Source: Candidatus Gastranaerophilales bacterium
GTDB taxonomy: Bacteria > Cyanobacteriota > Vampirovibrionia > Gastranaerophilales > Gastranaerophilaceae
DNA: 64,000 bases
Direction: 5' to 3'
Assembly (NCBI GenBank): GCA_944325665.1
Contig: CALVAY010000008.1
Span: 20,085 to 84,084 of the forward strand
Shown: in pieces, positions 8,560-18,354 of the stretch
Layout of the letters: each line of letters begins with the position of its first letter
Numbering within the stretch: the first letter of the stretch is position 1
Position numbers and translations under genes: made by a program
The notes under the pieces: model-generated
Seen by the model: only the letters and a program-made list of their open reading frames with translations
What the model was told of the DNA's origin: nothing
Databases searched by the model: none

Positions 8560-9141
8560 ATGCTATACAATTATTCAAAATTTTTAAGTTTTTTAGATGA
8601 AAAATTAAATGGTTTCTTTGAAAGCCAAAAACCTTTTATATGCTGCAAAGAAGGTTGCTGTAAATGCTGCGAAAATGCGGAATTTCCGTTCACAAAAATT
8701 GAATTTGACTACTTAATGCTCGGATATGTCAGCTTAGACGAAAAAACAAGGCTCCAAATAACAAAAAAAATTAATGAACTCAAAGAACAAAAAAAGAACT
8801 CGAAAGAAAAAATCTTCACGCATTCGTGCCCCTTTTTAATTAATGAAAGGTGTAGTGTTTACAATTATCGCGGTATTGTTTGCAGAACATTTGGACTTAT
8901 GGCCTTTAGAAAAGGTGCCAAATCTACTATTCCATTTTGTGCAAACATCGGACTAAATTATTCAAAAATATTTGATAAAGATAAAAAAACAATTTCATCA
9001 AAGCTTTTGGCCGAATCGGGTATAAAAACAGACCCTCTTGTTTTTAATATTGACTACGCTTTTTTAATTAGCGATGAGTATGCCAAAAATTTTAATTTAA
9101 AATTTGACGTACCAAAACCACTGCTAGAAAGGTTAAATTAG
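8560..9141 (+). CDS. YkgJ-family cysteine cluster protein
   Basis: The 193-residue protein carries the CxxxxCCxCC-type cluster (ICCKEGCCKCCEN, about residues 28-40) and a second Cys group with CPFL, RCSVYNYRG and VCRTFG. This is the putative zinc- or iron-chelating domain of YkgJ/UPF0153 proteins, whose function is unsettled. GAGGG precedes the ATG. It is the first gene of an operon with a DMT transporter (1-base overlap) and an SGNH hydrolase. Confidence 0.85.
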   Translation: MLYNYSKFLSFLDEKLNGFFESQKPFICCKEGCCKCCENAEFPFTKIEFDYLMLGYVSLDEKTRLQITKKINELKEQKKNSKEKIFTHSCPFLINERCSVYNYRGIVCRTFGLMAFRKGAKSTIPFCANIGLNYSKIFDKDKKTISSKLLAESGIKTDPLVFNIDYAFLISDEYAKNFNLKFDVPKPLLERLN

Positions 9142-10016
9142 TGAAAAGAACAAAAACAAAAGGAATATTAAACGGAATAGCGGCAGCAGTGAGCTATGGA
9201 ACAAACCCACTTTTTGCTCTACCTATGATGACAGCAGGATTAAGCGTCAATTCCGTACTTTTTTACAGATATTTTTTAGCAACAATAATATACGGACTGT
9301 TTTTAAAATACATTAAAAAAATATCTCTGCACGCTGAAAAAGATGAGCTTTTAGCATTATTGGTTTTAGCGTTATTGTTTTCTTTTTCATCTCTTACGAT
9401 GTATAGTTCTTTTAAATACATAGATTCAGGACTTGCTTGCACAATTTTATTTTCTTATCCCACCTTTGTAGCGCTTATTAATCGCGTATTTTTTAAAGAG
9501 AAATTAAGTAAAGCGATAATCTTTTCAATATTCATAATAAGCTTTGGGATAATTCTTCTCTACAATGGGGACGGGGCGGAAAAACTTGATATAAGAGGGG
9601 TACTGTTTGCTCTTGCAGGCGGATTTTTCTATGCGCTTTATATGGTCGGAGTAAAAAGCTTTAAATCAGTGAAAAGCATTAAAAAAGATAAACTTAGTTT
9701 TTATGTAATGCTCTTTGGGCTTTTGGTTTACATAGTAAATTCAAGGTTTTGCACACAGCTTGAAGGTATAAACTCACCCCTTGTTTTAATTTGTGCAATT
9801 TTAATAGCGCTGGTGCCAACAATACTGTCAATAGAGACTACAAATGTTGCAATAAAATTAATGGGTTCAACAAAAACCGCTCTCCTTGGGGCATTAGAGC
9901 CAATTACCGCAATAGTCTTTTCACTTTTGTTCTTTGGTGGAGTTTTGACCCTTAAAATATCAATCGGGGTGTTGATGATATTATTTGGCGTTGGTTTTGC
10001 CATTTTGAAAAAATAA
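9141..10016 (+). CDS. EamA/DMT-superfamily transporter
   Basis: The 291-residue protein has about ten hydrophobic helices in two EamA repeats and the family signature around TNVAIKLMGSTKTALLGALEPITA. Such proteins move small metabolites or amino acids out of the cytoplasm; the substrate is unknown. The GTG start overlaps the TAG stop of the preceding YkgJ gene by one base, so the two are translationally coupled. Confidence 0.9.
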   Translation: MKRTKTKGILNGIAAAVSYGTNPLFALPMMTAGLSVNSVLFYRYFLATIIYGLFLKYIKKISLHAEKDELLALLVLALLFSFSSLTMYSSFKYIDSGLACTILFSYPTFVALINRVFFKEKLSKAIIFSIFIISFGIILLYNGDGAEKLDIRGVLFALAGGFFYALYMVGVKSFKSVKSIKKDKLSFYVMLFGLLVYIVNSRFCTQLEGINSPLVLICAILIALVPTILSIETTNVAIKLMGSTKTALLGALEPITAIVFSLLFFGGVLTLKISIGVLMILFGVGFAILKK

Positions 10017-10031
10017 AAAGGACACTAATTT

Positions 10032-10655
10032 ATGAAAAAAATTTTGTGCTACGGAGACAGCAATATATACGGTTTTAACCCAAAAGACGGTTCAAGATAC
10101 GAAAAATCGAAACGCATAGGCTCAAGACTTGAACAATTAGCAAAAGGCAAGTACAAAGTCGTTGAAAACGGCTGCAACGGAAGAGGATTAAGGCTTTCTG
10201 ATAAAGAAACAAAAGAAAAAATTGCAGGCGTAGATTTTATAAATTTTATCGGCAAGGAATCTGATTTTGACCTTATTATTTTTGCCTTGGGGCTAAATGA
10301 TACACAATTTCAGCATAATCTTGAAATTGAAGATATAAAATGCGAAATGGAAAAGCTGATTGATTTTACAAAAACCAACACAAAAGCAAAGGTACTTATT
10401 TTATCTCCCCACAAAATCGAAAAAGAAATTTTAAAAAGCGGATTTTCTTTTTTATTTGATGAAAGCTCAATTGAAAAATCAAAACATTTTAGAGAAATTT
10501 ACTGCAATCTTTCAAAAGAAAAAGACTGCTATTTTATTGACTTAAACGAACTTGAAAAACCAAGCGACATTGACGGCTTACACTATTTTGCAAATTCGCA
10601 TCAAAAAATAGCAGACTATCTTTTTAGCTTTATTGAGAAAAATATTTTTGCTTAG
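10032..10655 (+). CDS. SGNH-fold hydrolase (GDSL esterase family)
   Basis: The 207-residue protein shows the SGNH blocks in order: GDSN with Ser10 near the N-terminus, the Gly block NGCNGRG, the Asn block GLNDTQ, and the terminal DxxH in DIDGLH. This is the group of bacterial arylesterases and carbohydrate esterases. There is no signal peptide, so it acts in the cytoplasm. It is third in the YkgJ-DMT-SGNH operon, and its 3' end overlaps the convergent trpB by four bases. Confidence 0.88.
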   Translation: MKKILCYGDSNIYGFNPKDGSRYEKSKRIGSRLEQLAKGKYKVVENGCNGRGLRLSDKETKEKIAGVDFINFIGKESDFDLIIFALGLNDTQFQHNLEIEDIKCEMEKLIDFTKTNTKAKVLILSPHKIEKEILKSGFSFLFDESSIEKSKHFREIYCNLSKEKDCYFIDLNELEKPSDIDGLHYFANSHQKIADYLFSFIEKNIFA

Positions 10656-11854
10656 AATTTATCACAATTCTCTAAAACAAAGTCAATATCCTTATCACCA
10701 CGGCCTGAAAGGTTAACAAGGATTTTTTTACCTTGATTGTTTTGTGCAAACTTAATTGCATAAGCAAGAGCATGAGAGCTTTCAAGAGCAGGAATAATTC
10801 CCTCAACTCTTGATAGTTCAAAAAATGCATTTAGTGCTTCTTTATCGTTAACGGTTACGTATTTTGCTCTGCCGATTTGGTTTAAATGACAGTGTTTAGG
10901 GCCAACGCCGGGGTAATCTAAACCGCTTGCAATAGAATAAGCATTTGCAACTTGTCCGTTTTCATCCTGCAAAAGTTTACATTTAAATCCGTGAATAATG
11001 CCGTCTTTACCGTAAGTCATACTTGCAGCATTTTCACCTATTTTCTCACCCTTACCAAGTGGTTCAACACCGTATAAATCAACTTTTTCGTCATCAAGAA
11101 AGCCTCTAAATATACCAATAGCATTTGAACCACCGCCAACACAAGCCATAACGCAATCAGGTAATGTGTTTGTCAAGTCTAAAAATTGTTCTCTTGCCTC
11201 AGTTCCGATTACCGATTGAAAATGTTCAACAATCATCGGGAACGGATGAGGGCCGACAACCGAACCTATCGCATAAATTGCCGTCTTATACTCTCTTAAA
11301 TAAGCGCTAAATGCTTCATCCACCGCTTCTTTTAAAGTTCTTTTGCCGCTTTTTACACAAACAACATTTGCACCTAAAATCTTCATTTTATCAACATTGG
11401 GTTTTTCTTTTTGAATGTCAACTTCACCCATATAAATATCGCATTTTAGCCCCATTAACGCTGCGGCAGTAGCAGTTGCAACACCGTGTTGACCCGCACC
11501 TGTTTCAGCAATAATTTTTTCCTTACCCATTTTTTTTGCCAAAAGTGCTTCACCGAGCGAGTGGTTAATTTTATGTGCGCCGGTGTGGTTTAAATCCTCT
11601 CTTTTAAGATAAATTTCAGCACCGTATTTATTTGATAAATTTTTTGCAAAGTAAATCGGGCTAGGGCGACCTACATAATGTTTTAAAAGATAATTAAGTT
11701 CATCGTTAAAATCTTTGTCGTCTTTAATTTTTAAGAACTCATCCGCAATTTTTTTAAATTCTTTTTTTAAGTCTTCATCTAAAAACTGACCGCCGTAGTT
11801 TCCAAAAAAGCCTTCACTGTCAGGTAATACGTTTATTTTTAAATTAGTTTCCAT
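10652..11854 (-). CDS. trpB: Tryptophan synthase beta chain
   Basis: TrpB joins indole (or indole delivered by TrpA) with serine to make tryptophan. At 400 residues it is the standard TrpB1 length. The PLP lysine is K95 in HTGAHKIN, and the phosphate-binding GGGSNAIG is present. The 5' end overlaps trpR by 11 bases. No trpA or other trp gene is in the window, so this enzyme may salvage indole, or the rest of the pathway may be elsewhere. trpR linked to trp synthase genes is known in Chlamydia (trpRBA); here only B is present. Confidence 0.95.
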   Translation of the reverse strand: METNLKINVLPDSEGFFGNYGGQFLDEDLKKEFKKIADEFLKIKDDKDFNDELNYLLKHYVGRPSPIYFAKNLSNKYGAEIYLKREDLNHTGAHKINHSLGEALLAKKMGKEKIIAETGAGQHGVATATAAALMGLKCDIYMGEVDIQKEKPNVDKMKILGANVVCVKSGKRTLKEAVDEAFSAYLREYKTAIYAIGSVVGPHPFPMIVEHFQSVIGTEAREQFLDLTNTLPDCVMACVGGGSNAIGIFRGFLDDEKVDLYGVEPLGKGEKIGENAASMTYGKDGIIHGFKCKLLQDENGQVANAYSIASGLDYPGVGPKHCHLNQIGRAKYVTVNDKEALNAFFELSRVEGIIPALESSHALAYAIKFAQNNQGKKILVNLSGRGDKDIDFVLENCDKF

Positions 11855-12116
11855 TTTTAATTTCCTTTATCATTTTCTTTGTAACCGCATTTGAATTTTT
11901 TAAGATTTTCGCCCCTCGGGTAACTTTACAAAGGCTTACACCAAGCTCTTTTGCCACCTCTCTTTGGGTAAAATCACAACTTAATAATTTCAAAATACGC
12001 CATCGTTTTGATAAGTCGTCAACTTCACTGTCTGTTAGAATTTCATGCAAAAACGTATTTATATCTTTTTTTGTCATGCCGCTAAGCAGAGTGGATAGTT
12101 CTTCTATGCTTTGCAT
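11844..12116 (-). CDS. trpR: Trp repressor family regulator
   Basis: The 90-residue protein aligns by eye with TrpR: an N-terminal helical part, then the helix-turn-helix [25 protein letters not shown] at about residues 49-73, where the VTRGAKILK end corresponds to ITRGSNSLK of E. coli TrpR. Tryptophan-bound TrpR represses transcription. The start has AAGGAAAG. It overlaps trpB and is preceded by a consensus promoter overlapped by two similar 20-bp elements, so autoregulation of trpRB is likely. Confidence 0.9.
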   Translation of the reverse strand: MQSIEELSTLLSGMTKKDINTFLHEILTDSEVDDLSKRWRILKLLSCDFTQREVAKELGVSLCKVTRGAKILKNSNAVTKKMIKEIKNGN

Positions 12117-12126
12117 TTAGCTTTCC

Positions 12127-12181
12127 TTGTTCTTATTTATAGAAACATTATAGCAAATTATTTGTTCTTGTCAATAGAAAC
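12127..12181 (-). promoter_or_regulatory. trpRB promoter with two operator-like repeats
   Basis: The minus strand reads TTGACA (12174-12169), a 16-base spacer, then TATAAT with an upstream TGC (12152-12147). Two 20-bp copies of GTTTCTAT-N4-AAGAACAA (12181-12162 and 12146-12127) match at 17 of 20 positions. One covers the -35 box and the other the start site, which is the layout expected of paired repressor sites. The sequence differs from the E. coli TrpR box. Confidence 0.72.
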
Positions 12182-12322
12182 AAAGATAAAAAAATTAATA
12201 TTGGAAATCTCCAACTAGGGAATAAAAAAATAAAAAAGAATATTATATCTTATCTTCATAAGTTCATAGGCTAAAAGTGCAAAATATGCTACCCTTAATA
12301 AAGATTATAAAAAGGAGAGCAT

Positions 12323-13354
12323 ATGAAAGCTTTAGTTTATGAAGATACAAATAAGATTAGACTTGTTGAGAAAAACAGACCAAAAATTCAAGACCCGAAA
12401 GACGCAATAGTTAAGGTTAAAATGTCATCAATTTGTACAAGCGATTTACACATTATAAAAGGAGCTGTGCCAAAGGCAAAAAAAGGCATAACGCTTGGGC
12501 ATGAATTTGTTGGCGAGATAGTTGAAACAGGTTCAGAAGTTAAGACCCTAAAAAAGGGTGATAGAGTAAGCGCTAACTGCGAAACCTTCTGCGGGGAATG
12601 TTATTTTTGCAAAAACGGCTTTGTAAATAACTGCCAAAGGGGCGGCTGGCTTTTAGGCTGTCAAATTGACGGATGTCAGGCAGAATATGTAAGAGTACCT
12701 TATGCAGATAACGGATTAACGGTTATCCCCGATAACTTAAGCTATAAAAACGCTCTTTTTGTGGGAGATATTTTATCAAGCGGTTATTTTGCAGCACTTA
12801 TGTGCGAAATTAAAAATGGAGATACAATTGCCATAATAGGTTCAGGCCCTGTCGGACTTTGTGCGATGCAGTGTGCAAGAATTTTAGGAGCAGGGAAAAT
12901 AATTGCGATTGATATAAATGAAAAACGCCTCGAAATTGCAAGGCAAAATAAACTGGCAGATATTTTTATTAACCCGCAAAAAGAAGACTGTGAAAAAATT
13001 GTAAAAGAAAATACAAACTCCCTTGGCGCAGACGGAACAATAGAGGCTTCGGGCAGTGAAGAGGGTTTTGAGCTTGCTTGGAAAATAGCACGTGCAAATT
13101 CTTGCGTAGGAATTGTTGCAATGTACGAACAAGACCAAAACTTGCCTCTGCCAAAAATGTACGGAAAAAATCTAACCTTTAAGACAGGCGGAGTTGACGC
13201 CATACACTGCAAAAAACTTTTAGATTACATAAGCGAAGGAAAACTGAATACCGATTTTTTAATAAGCGAAGAAATTAAACTTGAAAATATTGTCGAAGGA
13301 TACGAAAAATTTCAAGATAAAAACAACAATATTTTAAAAATCGCCGTCGTATAG
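12323..13354 (+). CDS. Zinc-dependent alcohol dehydrogenase (MDR family)
   Basis: This 343-residue medium-chain dehydrogenase has catalytic zinc ligands C38 and H60-E61, four structural-zinc cysteines C90, C93, C96 and C104, and the NAD(P) motif GSGPVG near residue 172. ICTSDLHI at the first zinc ligand is like secondary-alcohol dehydrogenases of clostridia. AAGGAGA precedes the start. It lies 64 bases ahead of an AONS-family enzyme. The pair recalls threonine dehydrogenase with KBL, but the sequence does not look like classical Tdh, so the substrate is open. Confidence 0.85.
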   Translation: MKALVYEDTNKIRLVEKNRPKIQDPKDAIVKVKMSSICTSDLHIIKGAVPKAKKGITLGHEFVGEIVETGSEVKTLKKGDRVSANCETFCGECYFCKNGFVNNCQRGGWLLGCQIDGCQAEYVRVPYADNGLTVIPDNLSYKNALFVGDILSSGYFAALMCEIKNGDTIAIIGSGPVGLCAMQCARILGAGKIIAIDINEKRLEIARQNKLADIFINPQKEDCEKIVKENTNSLGADGTIEASGSEEGFELAWKIARANSCVGIVAMYEQDQNLPLPKMYGKNLTFKTGGVDAIHCKKLLDYISEGKLNTDFLISEEIKLENIVEGYEKFQDKNNNILKIAVV

Positions 13355-13418
13355 TTAACTTTATCCAATCAGCTTATGAGATATTTTGAATACGAAAATT
13401 AGATAACGGAGAAGGACA

Positions 13419-14696
13419 TTGATTGAAAGCGAACAAATTCAAAGCAAAAAATTTGAAGATTATCTTGTAAGCGAAAACGGTGAAGACCTGTTTAGAAAAA
13501 CCCAAAAAGTGTATGAAATTCTAAAAAGCGGTGTAATGACAGGTAACGAAGGCCTTGGTATGATTTCAATAGAAAAACATCAAGGCGAATACCCGATTAA
13601 AGAAAAAAACGGTAAAGTTCACAAAGTTATTATGCTTGGCTCAAACTCTTATTTGAACCTCTCAACGGACAAAAAAGTTGTTCAAGAAGCACAAAAAGCC
13701 TTAGAAAAGTTTGGCTTTGGTATGGGCGCGGTTTCAAATTATGCGGGCATAACGGAAATTCATCAAGAGCTTGAAGCAAGAATTGCCAAATTTTACCAAA
13801 AAGAGGATGCGATAGTATTTCCAAGCGGATATGGCGCAAACGTCGGGATTATCTCGGCACTTTGCAACAAAGGCGATGTAATTATAAACGACAGTGCAAA
13901 CCACGCTTCAATTTTTGACGGCTGCAAATTATCAGGGGCGGATATAAAAGTATTTCCGCACGCAAATATGCAGGCATTAGAGAGAGTTTTACAAAAAATT
14001 CCCGACGAACAAACAGGAAGGCTGATTATAACAGACGGTGTCTTTTCAATGGACGGAGATATTGCAAGGCTTGATGTGATTGTTGAGCTTGCCCAAAAAT
14101 ACGGCTGCAAAATTATGGTAGATGACGCTCATGGCATCGGCATCGTAGGAAAAAGCGGAAGAGGCTCTGCACAATATTATAACGTTGAAGACAAAATAGA
14201 CTTAAATGTCGGTATGCTAAGTAAATCCCCCGGAGGTTTAGGCGGTTACTGTGCAGCATCAAAAGAAATAATTCAATATTTAAAGCTCTATGCAAGAACA
14301 TATTTCTTCTCAACCGCTCTACCTGCTTCTGTTGCAGCAGGATTAAATGAAGTATTTAAAATGTTTGAAAAGGACAGCGCGGGAAGAGATGTTCTTTGGC
14401 AAAAAATTAATTACCTGAAAGAAAAACTTACAAAAGAAGGCTTTGACATCGGACATTCTCAATCTGCGATTGTGCCTGTTATGATATATGATGAGGAAAA
14501 ATTATTTAAAATCCACTCTGAATTAAGACAAAGAGGGGTATATGTAAATATTGTTACTTATCCTGCCGTTAGAAGAAAAGAGTGCAGATTAAGACTTTGT
14601 GTTATGAAAGAGCTAAGCTTTGAGCAAATCGACAGGGCGGTTGAAATATTGGTTGAATTAGATAACAAATATCATATAAGAAAAAGTTTTGTATAA
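13419..14696 (+). CDS. Alpha-oxoamine synthase family enzyme (BioF/Kbl/SPT-like)
   Basis: This PLP enzyme joins an acyl-CoA to an amino acid with decarboxylation, or runs the related Kbl reaction. The PLP lysine is K269 in GMLSKSPGGLGG, and D235/H238 lie in VDDAHGIG. At 425 residues it is about 30 longer than BioF or Kbl because of an N-terminal helical extension (about residues 1-60), seen also in serine palmitoyltransferase-like members. The start is a TTG behind GGAGAAGGA. The neighbour is an alcohol dehydrogenase. Biotin, threonine breakdown and sphingoid-base roles are all possible. Confidence 0.82.
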   Translation: MIESEQIQSKKFEDYLVSENGEDLFRKTQKVYEILKSGVMTGNEGLGMISIEKHQGEYPIKEKNGKVHKVIMLGSNSYLNLSTDKKVVQEAQKALEKFGFGMGAVSNYAGITEIHQELEARIAKFYQKEDAIVFPSGYGANVGIISALCNKGDVIINDSANHASIFDGCKLSGADIKVFPHANMQALERVLQKIPDEQTGRLIITDGVFSMDGDIARLDVIVELAQKYGCKIMVDDAHGIGIVGKSGRGSAQYYNVEDKIDLNVGMLSKSPGGLGGYCAASKEIIQYLKLYARTYFFSTALPASVAAGLNEVFKMFEKDSAGRDVLWQKINYLKEKLTKEGFDIGHSQSAIVPVMIYDEEKLFKIHSELRQRGVYVNIVTYPAVRRKECRLRLCVMKELSFEQIDRAVEILVELDNKYHIRKSFV

Positions 14697-14722
14697 AAAA
14701 AGCCCGAATAATCGGGCTTTTT
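14697..14722. terminator. Bidirectional intrinsic terminator
   Basis: AAAGCCCGA pairs with TCGGGCTTT around a four-base loop (14699-14720), flanked by A and T runs on both sides. It serves the AONS-family gene on the plus strand and the rubrerythrin gene on the minus strand. Confidence 0.9.
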
Positions 14723-14725
14723 AGT

Positions 14726-15265
14726 TTAATAGTTTGTATATTGCTGCTCGAAAAATGCTTTAGGGTGCTTACAAACGGGGCATAGCTCGGGAGCTTTTTT
14801 ACCTTTGTGCATATGTCCGCAATTTGAACAAACCCAAGCAATTTCTTCGTCTTTTTCAAAGACGCTGCCGTCTTTAATTCTTGACCAAAGTTTTCTGTAT
14901 CTTTGTTCGTGTTCTTTTTCAATCTTTGCAACTTCCTCAAACAAGAAGGCAATATCGTTAAACCCTTCTTCTCTGGCATCTTGTGCAAATTTTTTGTACA
15001 TATCGGTCCACTCGTAGTTTTCGCCCTCAGCAGCATCGTAAAGATTATCCAATGTCGAGCCGATTGAACCGCCATGCAAAAGCTTGTACCAAATTTTTGC
15101 ATGTTCTTTTTCATTATTTGCGGTTTCTTCAAATATTTTGCTTATTTGAACATAACCTTCTTTTTTTGCAACAGAAGCGAAATAAGTATATTTATTTCTT
15201 GCTTGTGATTCTCCTGCAAATGCTTCCATTAAGTTTTTTTCGGTTTTTGAACCTTTTAATTCCAT
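14726..15265 (-). CDS. Rubrerythrin
   Basis: Rubrerythrin reduces hydrogen peroxide in anaerobes with a diiron centre and a rubredoxin iron. The 179-residue protein begins at the ATG at 15265, which has GAGGTG upstream, rather than at an earlier in-frame codon. It has the ferritin-like part with [12 protein letters not shown] and two E-x2-H motifs ([14 protein letters not shown]), and a C-terminal rubredoxin domain with CSNCG and CPVC. It follows the PTPS-family gene by 19 bases. It fits an anaerobic, oxygen-sensitive lifestyle. Confidence 0.95.
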   Translation of the reverse strand: MELKGSKTEKNLMEAFAGESQARNKYTYFASVAKKEGYVQISKIFEETANNEKEHAKIWYKLLHGGSIGSTLDNLYDAAEGENYEWTDMYKKFAQDAREEGFNDIAFLFEEVAKIEKEHEQRYRKLWSRIKDGSVFEKDEEIAWVCSNCGHMHKGKKAPELCPVCKHPKAFFEQQYTNY

Positions 15266-15284
15266 TTTACACCTCAATCCTTTG

Positions 15285-15851
15285 CTACTGCTTTTTATAT
15301 CCGCATTTAGGACAAACGCCTTCATTATTTAATGATATACCACATAGCGGGCAGCGATCCATTGTTTTGTTTACTTCGTAAGTTTCACTTGCTGCATTAA
15401 CACCGCTTGTAAAAGTGATTTTTGAAATGTTCAGTTTGTCCTTTAGTAAATCATACACAATTTTAATCATACCTTCAACAGTCATTGTTTCTTTTGTAAC
15501 AACAAGTCTGCAATCAGGATATGCGGTAGCTAAATCTGTCTTAAACGCTACACCTTTCATTGTGTTTTGAGGAGCTCCGTTTTTAATACCTTGTTTCTCA
15601 TAAACTTCTAAAATAGCAGGCAATAGCGGGTCATCTTCCCTTAGAATTGTTGCATGATCAAAGTTTTTTAGTACATCCCAAGCGGTTTTTTGAATTTCGT
15701 TACAGGGAAATACCATATTCACGCCCATATTTATACTGTCTTCAACTTCAATTGTTAAAACACCTGTGTGTCCGTGTAAATACTGTGCTTCACCCTTAAA
15801 GCCGTAAAATCTGTGAGCATACTGTAAGTCAAAAGTGGTAATTGATTTCAT
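15285..15851 (-). CDS. PTPS/QueD-family protein lacking the catalytic Cys, with zinc ribbon
   Basis: The 188-residue protein has the tunnelling fold of 6-pyruvoyl/6-carboxytetrahydropterin synthases, with zinc histidines in YAHRF and LHGHTG. The cysteine that normally lies four residues before HGH is alanine (AQYLHGH), so the canonical QueD reaction is doubtful. A C-terminal ribbon, CPLCG plus CPKCG, is added, which ordinary 120-residue QueD lacks. queC is in this window at 33796-34470, but not nearby. GGAG precedes the start. It shares an operon with rubrerythrin. Confidence 0.75.
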   Translation of the reverse strand: MKSITTFDLQYAHRFYGFKGEAQYLHGHTGVLTIEVEDSINMGVNMVFPCNEIQKTAWDVLKNFDHATILREDDPLLPAILEVYEKQGIKNGAPQNTMKGVAFKTDLATAYPDCRLVVTKETMTVEGMIKIVYDLLKDKLNISKITFTSGVNAASETYEVNKTMDRCPLCGISLNNEGVCPKCGYKKQ

Positions 15852-15871
15852 CGTGTTTCTCCTTTTTTTCT

Positions 15872-18238
15872 TTATATAAACAAATTAGAGTTTGCATTAC
15901 TACTCTCGGCTATGTATTTTGCAACCCCTGCTATTTCGACTCCGTCAAGGAGTTCTTCTTTTTTAATACCCATAACATCCATACTCATTTGACAAGCAAT
16001 GAATTTAACCCCTTGTTTTTGTGCCTCGTCAATAAGCTCTTTTAGTGTTGAGATATTCTTGTTTTTCATAACCAATTTCATTAAAATTGAGCCGAGCCCG
16101 CCCATATTAAGCTTAGATAGCGTTAGCTTATCCGCACCCTTTGGCATCATTAAGCCAAACATTTTATCAAGGAGGGATTTTTTAACATTAATATTATCTT
16201 TTCTTAAAATATTTAACCCCCAGAAGGTGAAAAACAAGGTTACATCTTTGCCGCTTGCTTTTGCACCGTTTGCAATAATAAACGACGCAAGGGCTTTATC
16301 TAAATCGCTTGAAAAGACAACAATAGTTTGTCCGTTTTTATCTTTACTTGCAATATTTTGTTCTTGCCCCTTTTTAATTGTTGCAACTATTTTTTTATCA
16401 ACATTATCAAGGCTAACAAGGGTGTTATTTGTGGAATTGCACCAAGCTTCAACGTCTGAATAAAAGCCTTTATCGGTCGAAATTATCTCTAAGACATCTC
16501 CGTCTTGAATTTGCTCAATATTTTGTGCCAATTTCATAATCGGCCCGGGGCAAGAAAGTCCGCATGCATCAACCTTTATGACATTGGCATTTGAATTTAG
16601 TGCAGCTTTAACCTTTGCTTTTTTCACAACTTTACTTTCTTTGTCTTTTTGAATTTCTTTATATAATTTCATGCCTGCCATTAGGGAATAAACGTTATTA
16701 AAGCCGTTTTGAATTAAAATTCTTGACGCAAGATAACTTGTATAGCCTGAATCACAAACTAAAATTACCTTTTTATCTCTTGGAACTTCACTTAATCTGC
16801 TCCTTAGCTGAGCAAGAGGAATATTAACCGCCCCTTGTATTGCAGATGTTTTATAGCTGTCAGGTATTCTAACATCAATAACATAAGAGTTTTCTATGTC
16901 CTCATAAAAAGCAGGCTTTACAAAACCCCTTAACACATTATCCGCACTCATACCAAGGACATTAACAGGGTCTTTAGCTGAAGAATAAGGTGGCGCATAG
17001 CATAATTCACTATCCAATAACTCTTGCACGCTGCCTGAATTTCTCATAACGGAAGAAATTACATCAATTCTTTTTTCAACACCCTCTTGCCCAACTGCTT
17101 GTGCACCAAGGATTTTACCTTCATTATCAAATAATAATTTAAAAAGAATTGAAGTTGCATCGGGGTAATATCCCGCATGTGAATTTCCAAAAGTTAACAC
17201 TTTCCAGTAGGGAATATTTTCCCTCTTTAAAAGCTTTTCATTGTACCCGACAGCAGCAACAGTGTAGTCAAAAACCTTTAATACCGATGTTCCTTGAGAT
17301 TTTTTATAGACAGAATTAACACCAAAAATATTATCCGCAATAATTCTTCCTTGCCTGTTTGCAGGCCCTGCAAGAGGAATTAGGGTGTCTTTATCGGATA
17401 CAAAGCTTTTTATTTCAACGCTATCACCGCCCGCAAATATATCGGGGTCAGATGTTTGCATATTTTCATTTACTTTAATTCCGCGATTAACCTCAAGCCC
17501 TGATTTTTTGGCAAGTGTTGTTTCGGGAATTACCCCAATTGAAAGTATTGCAATGTCATAGGGGATTTTTTTGCCTGACGAGAGTTCAATTTCGTTATCC
17601 AAAAACGATTTAACGCCATCGGAGAGGATTAATTCAACTCCGTTTTGCCTCATTTCATTTTGAGCAAAACAAGCTATTTCATAATCAACCGGTGCTAAAA
17701 TTTGGTCCGACAGCTCAACTAAAGTTGTGTCAATATTAAGGTGTGCAAGGTTTTCTGCCATCTCGACACCAATAAAACCGCCGCCTATTACAACTGCATT
17801 TCCTACATTATTTTTTGATATAAAATCTTTAATTTTATCTGCATCAGATAATGTTCTAACCGTAAAAATATTTTCCTTTTCAATACCTTCTATTGGTGGT
17901 TTAATCGGGTTTGCACCTTGGGCTAAAACAAGTTTGTCGTAGTAAAATTTTTCATTTGAATTAGTTAAGACATACTTTTCTTCCCTGTTTATTTCAATAA
18001 CCTCTGAATTAAGACGAACATTAATATTAAACATATTCCTAAAACGCTCGGGGCTTGAAACAAGGATTTTTTCTCTTTCGGATATTACATCCGAACAGTA
18101 GTAAGGCAAACCACAGTTTGCAATTGAAATTTCATCCGTTCTTTCTAAAATTGTTATTTCGCAATTTTCATCTAATCTTCTTAGTCTTGCGGCACAGCTT
18201 GCACCACACGCTCCGCCGCCTATTATAACAACTTTCAT
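15872..18238 (-). CDS. CoA-disulfide/polysulfide reductase fused to rhodanese, TusA and DsrE domains
   Basis: The 788-residue protein is a sulfur-relay fusion. Residues 1-440 form an FAD/NAD(P)H disulfide reductase with GGGACG (7-12), a second Rossmann motif near 152 and redox Cys42 in ANCGLPYY, as in CoA-disulfide and polysulfide reductases. Residues 450-530 are a rhodanese with Cys495 (CDSGYTS). Residues 552-620 are TusA-like with Cys563 (CPGP). Residues 635-788 are DsrE2-like with Cys749 (IACQMSMD). It probably handles persulfide or polysulfide. The start has GAGG, and an ArsR-family gene is divergent. Confidence 0.9.
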   Translation of the reverse strand: MKVVIIGGGACGASCAARLRRLDENCEITILERTDEISIANCGLPYYCSDVISEREKILVSSPERFRNMFNINVRLNSEVIEINREEKYVLTNSNEKFYYDKLVLAQGANPIKPPIEGIEKENIFTVRTLSDADKIKDFISKNNVGNAVVIGGGFIGVEMAENLAHLNIDTTLVELSDQILAPVDYEIACFAQNEMRQNGVELILSDGVKSFLDNEIELSSGKKIPYDIAILSIGVIPETTLAKKSGLEVNRGIKVNENMQTSDPDIFAGGDSVEIKSFVSDKDTLIPLAGPANRQGRIIADNIFGVNSVYKKSQGTSVLKVFDYTVAAVGYNEKLLKRENIPYWKVLTFGNSHAGYYPDATSILFKLLFDNEGKILGAQAVGQEGVEKRIDVISSVMRNSGSVQELLDSELCYAPPYSSAKDPVNVLGMSADNVLRGFVKPAFYEDIENSYVIDVRIPDSYKTSAIQGAVNIPLAQLRSRLSEVPRDKKVILVCDSGYTSYLASRILIQNGFNNVYSLMAGMKLYKEIQKDKESKVVKKAKVKAALNSNANVIKVDACGLSCPGPIMKLAQNIEQIQDGDVLEIISTDKGFYSDVEAWCNSTNNTLVSLDNVDKKIVATIKKGQEQNIASKDKNGQTIVVFSSDLDKALASFIIANGAKASGKDVTLFFTFWGLNILRKDNINVKKSLLDKMFGLMMPKGADKLTLSKLNMGGLGSILMKLVMKNKNISTLKELIDEAQKQGVKFIACQMSMDVMGIKKEELLDGVEIAGVAKYIAESSNANSNLFI

Positions 18239-18259
18239 TTAATCCTCACTTGTTTATCT

Positions 18260-18354
18260 ATATTCGCATATTAATATATTCATATTATCAAACTTATTAG
18301 CCGAGGTCAATATATTAATTTGACAATATTCGCATATTGTAATATTCTCATAAT
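18260..18354. promoter_or_regulatory. Divergent promoters with repeated ATATTCGCATATT operator
   Basis: The 13-mer ATATTCGCATATT occurs at 18260-18272 and 18326-18338. The second copy sits in the perfect inverted repeat CAATAT-TCGC-ATATTG (18324-18339). A third copy with two changes is at 18342-18354. The plus-strand promoter is TTGACA (18320-18325), 17 bases, TATTCT (18343-18348). The minus-strand promoter is TTGACC (18310-18305), 17 bases, TAATAT (18287-18282). The operators overlap both promoters, so the ArsR-family protein probably represses itself and the sulfur enzyme. Confidence 0.78.

Noticed and set aside
12323..14696. tdh-kbl threonine degradation operon
   Set aside because: Gene order and enzyme classes would fit, but the dehydrogenase looks more like a secondary-alcohol dehydrogenase than Tdh and the synthase has an N-terminal extension unlike Kbl, so I did not assign these symbols.
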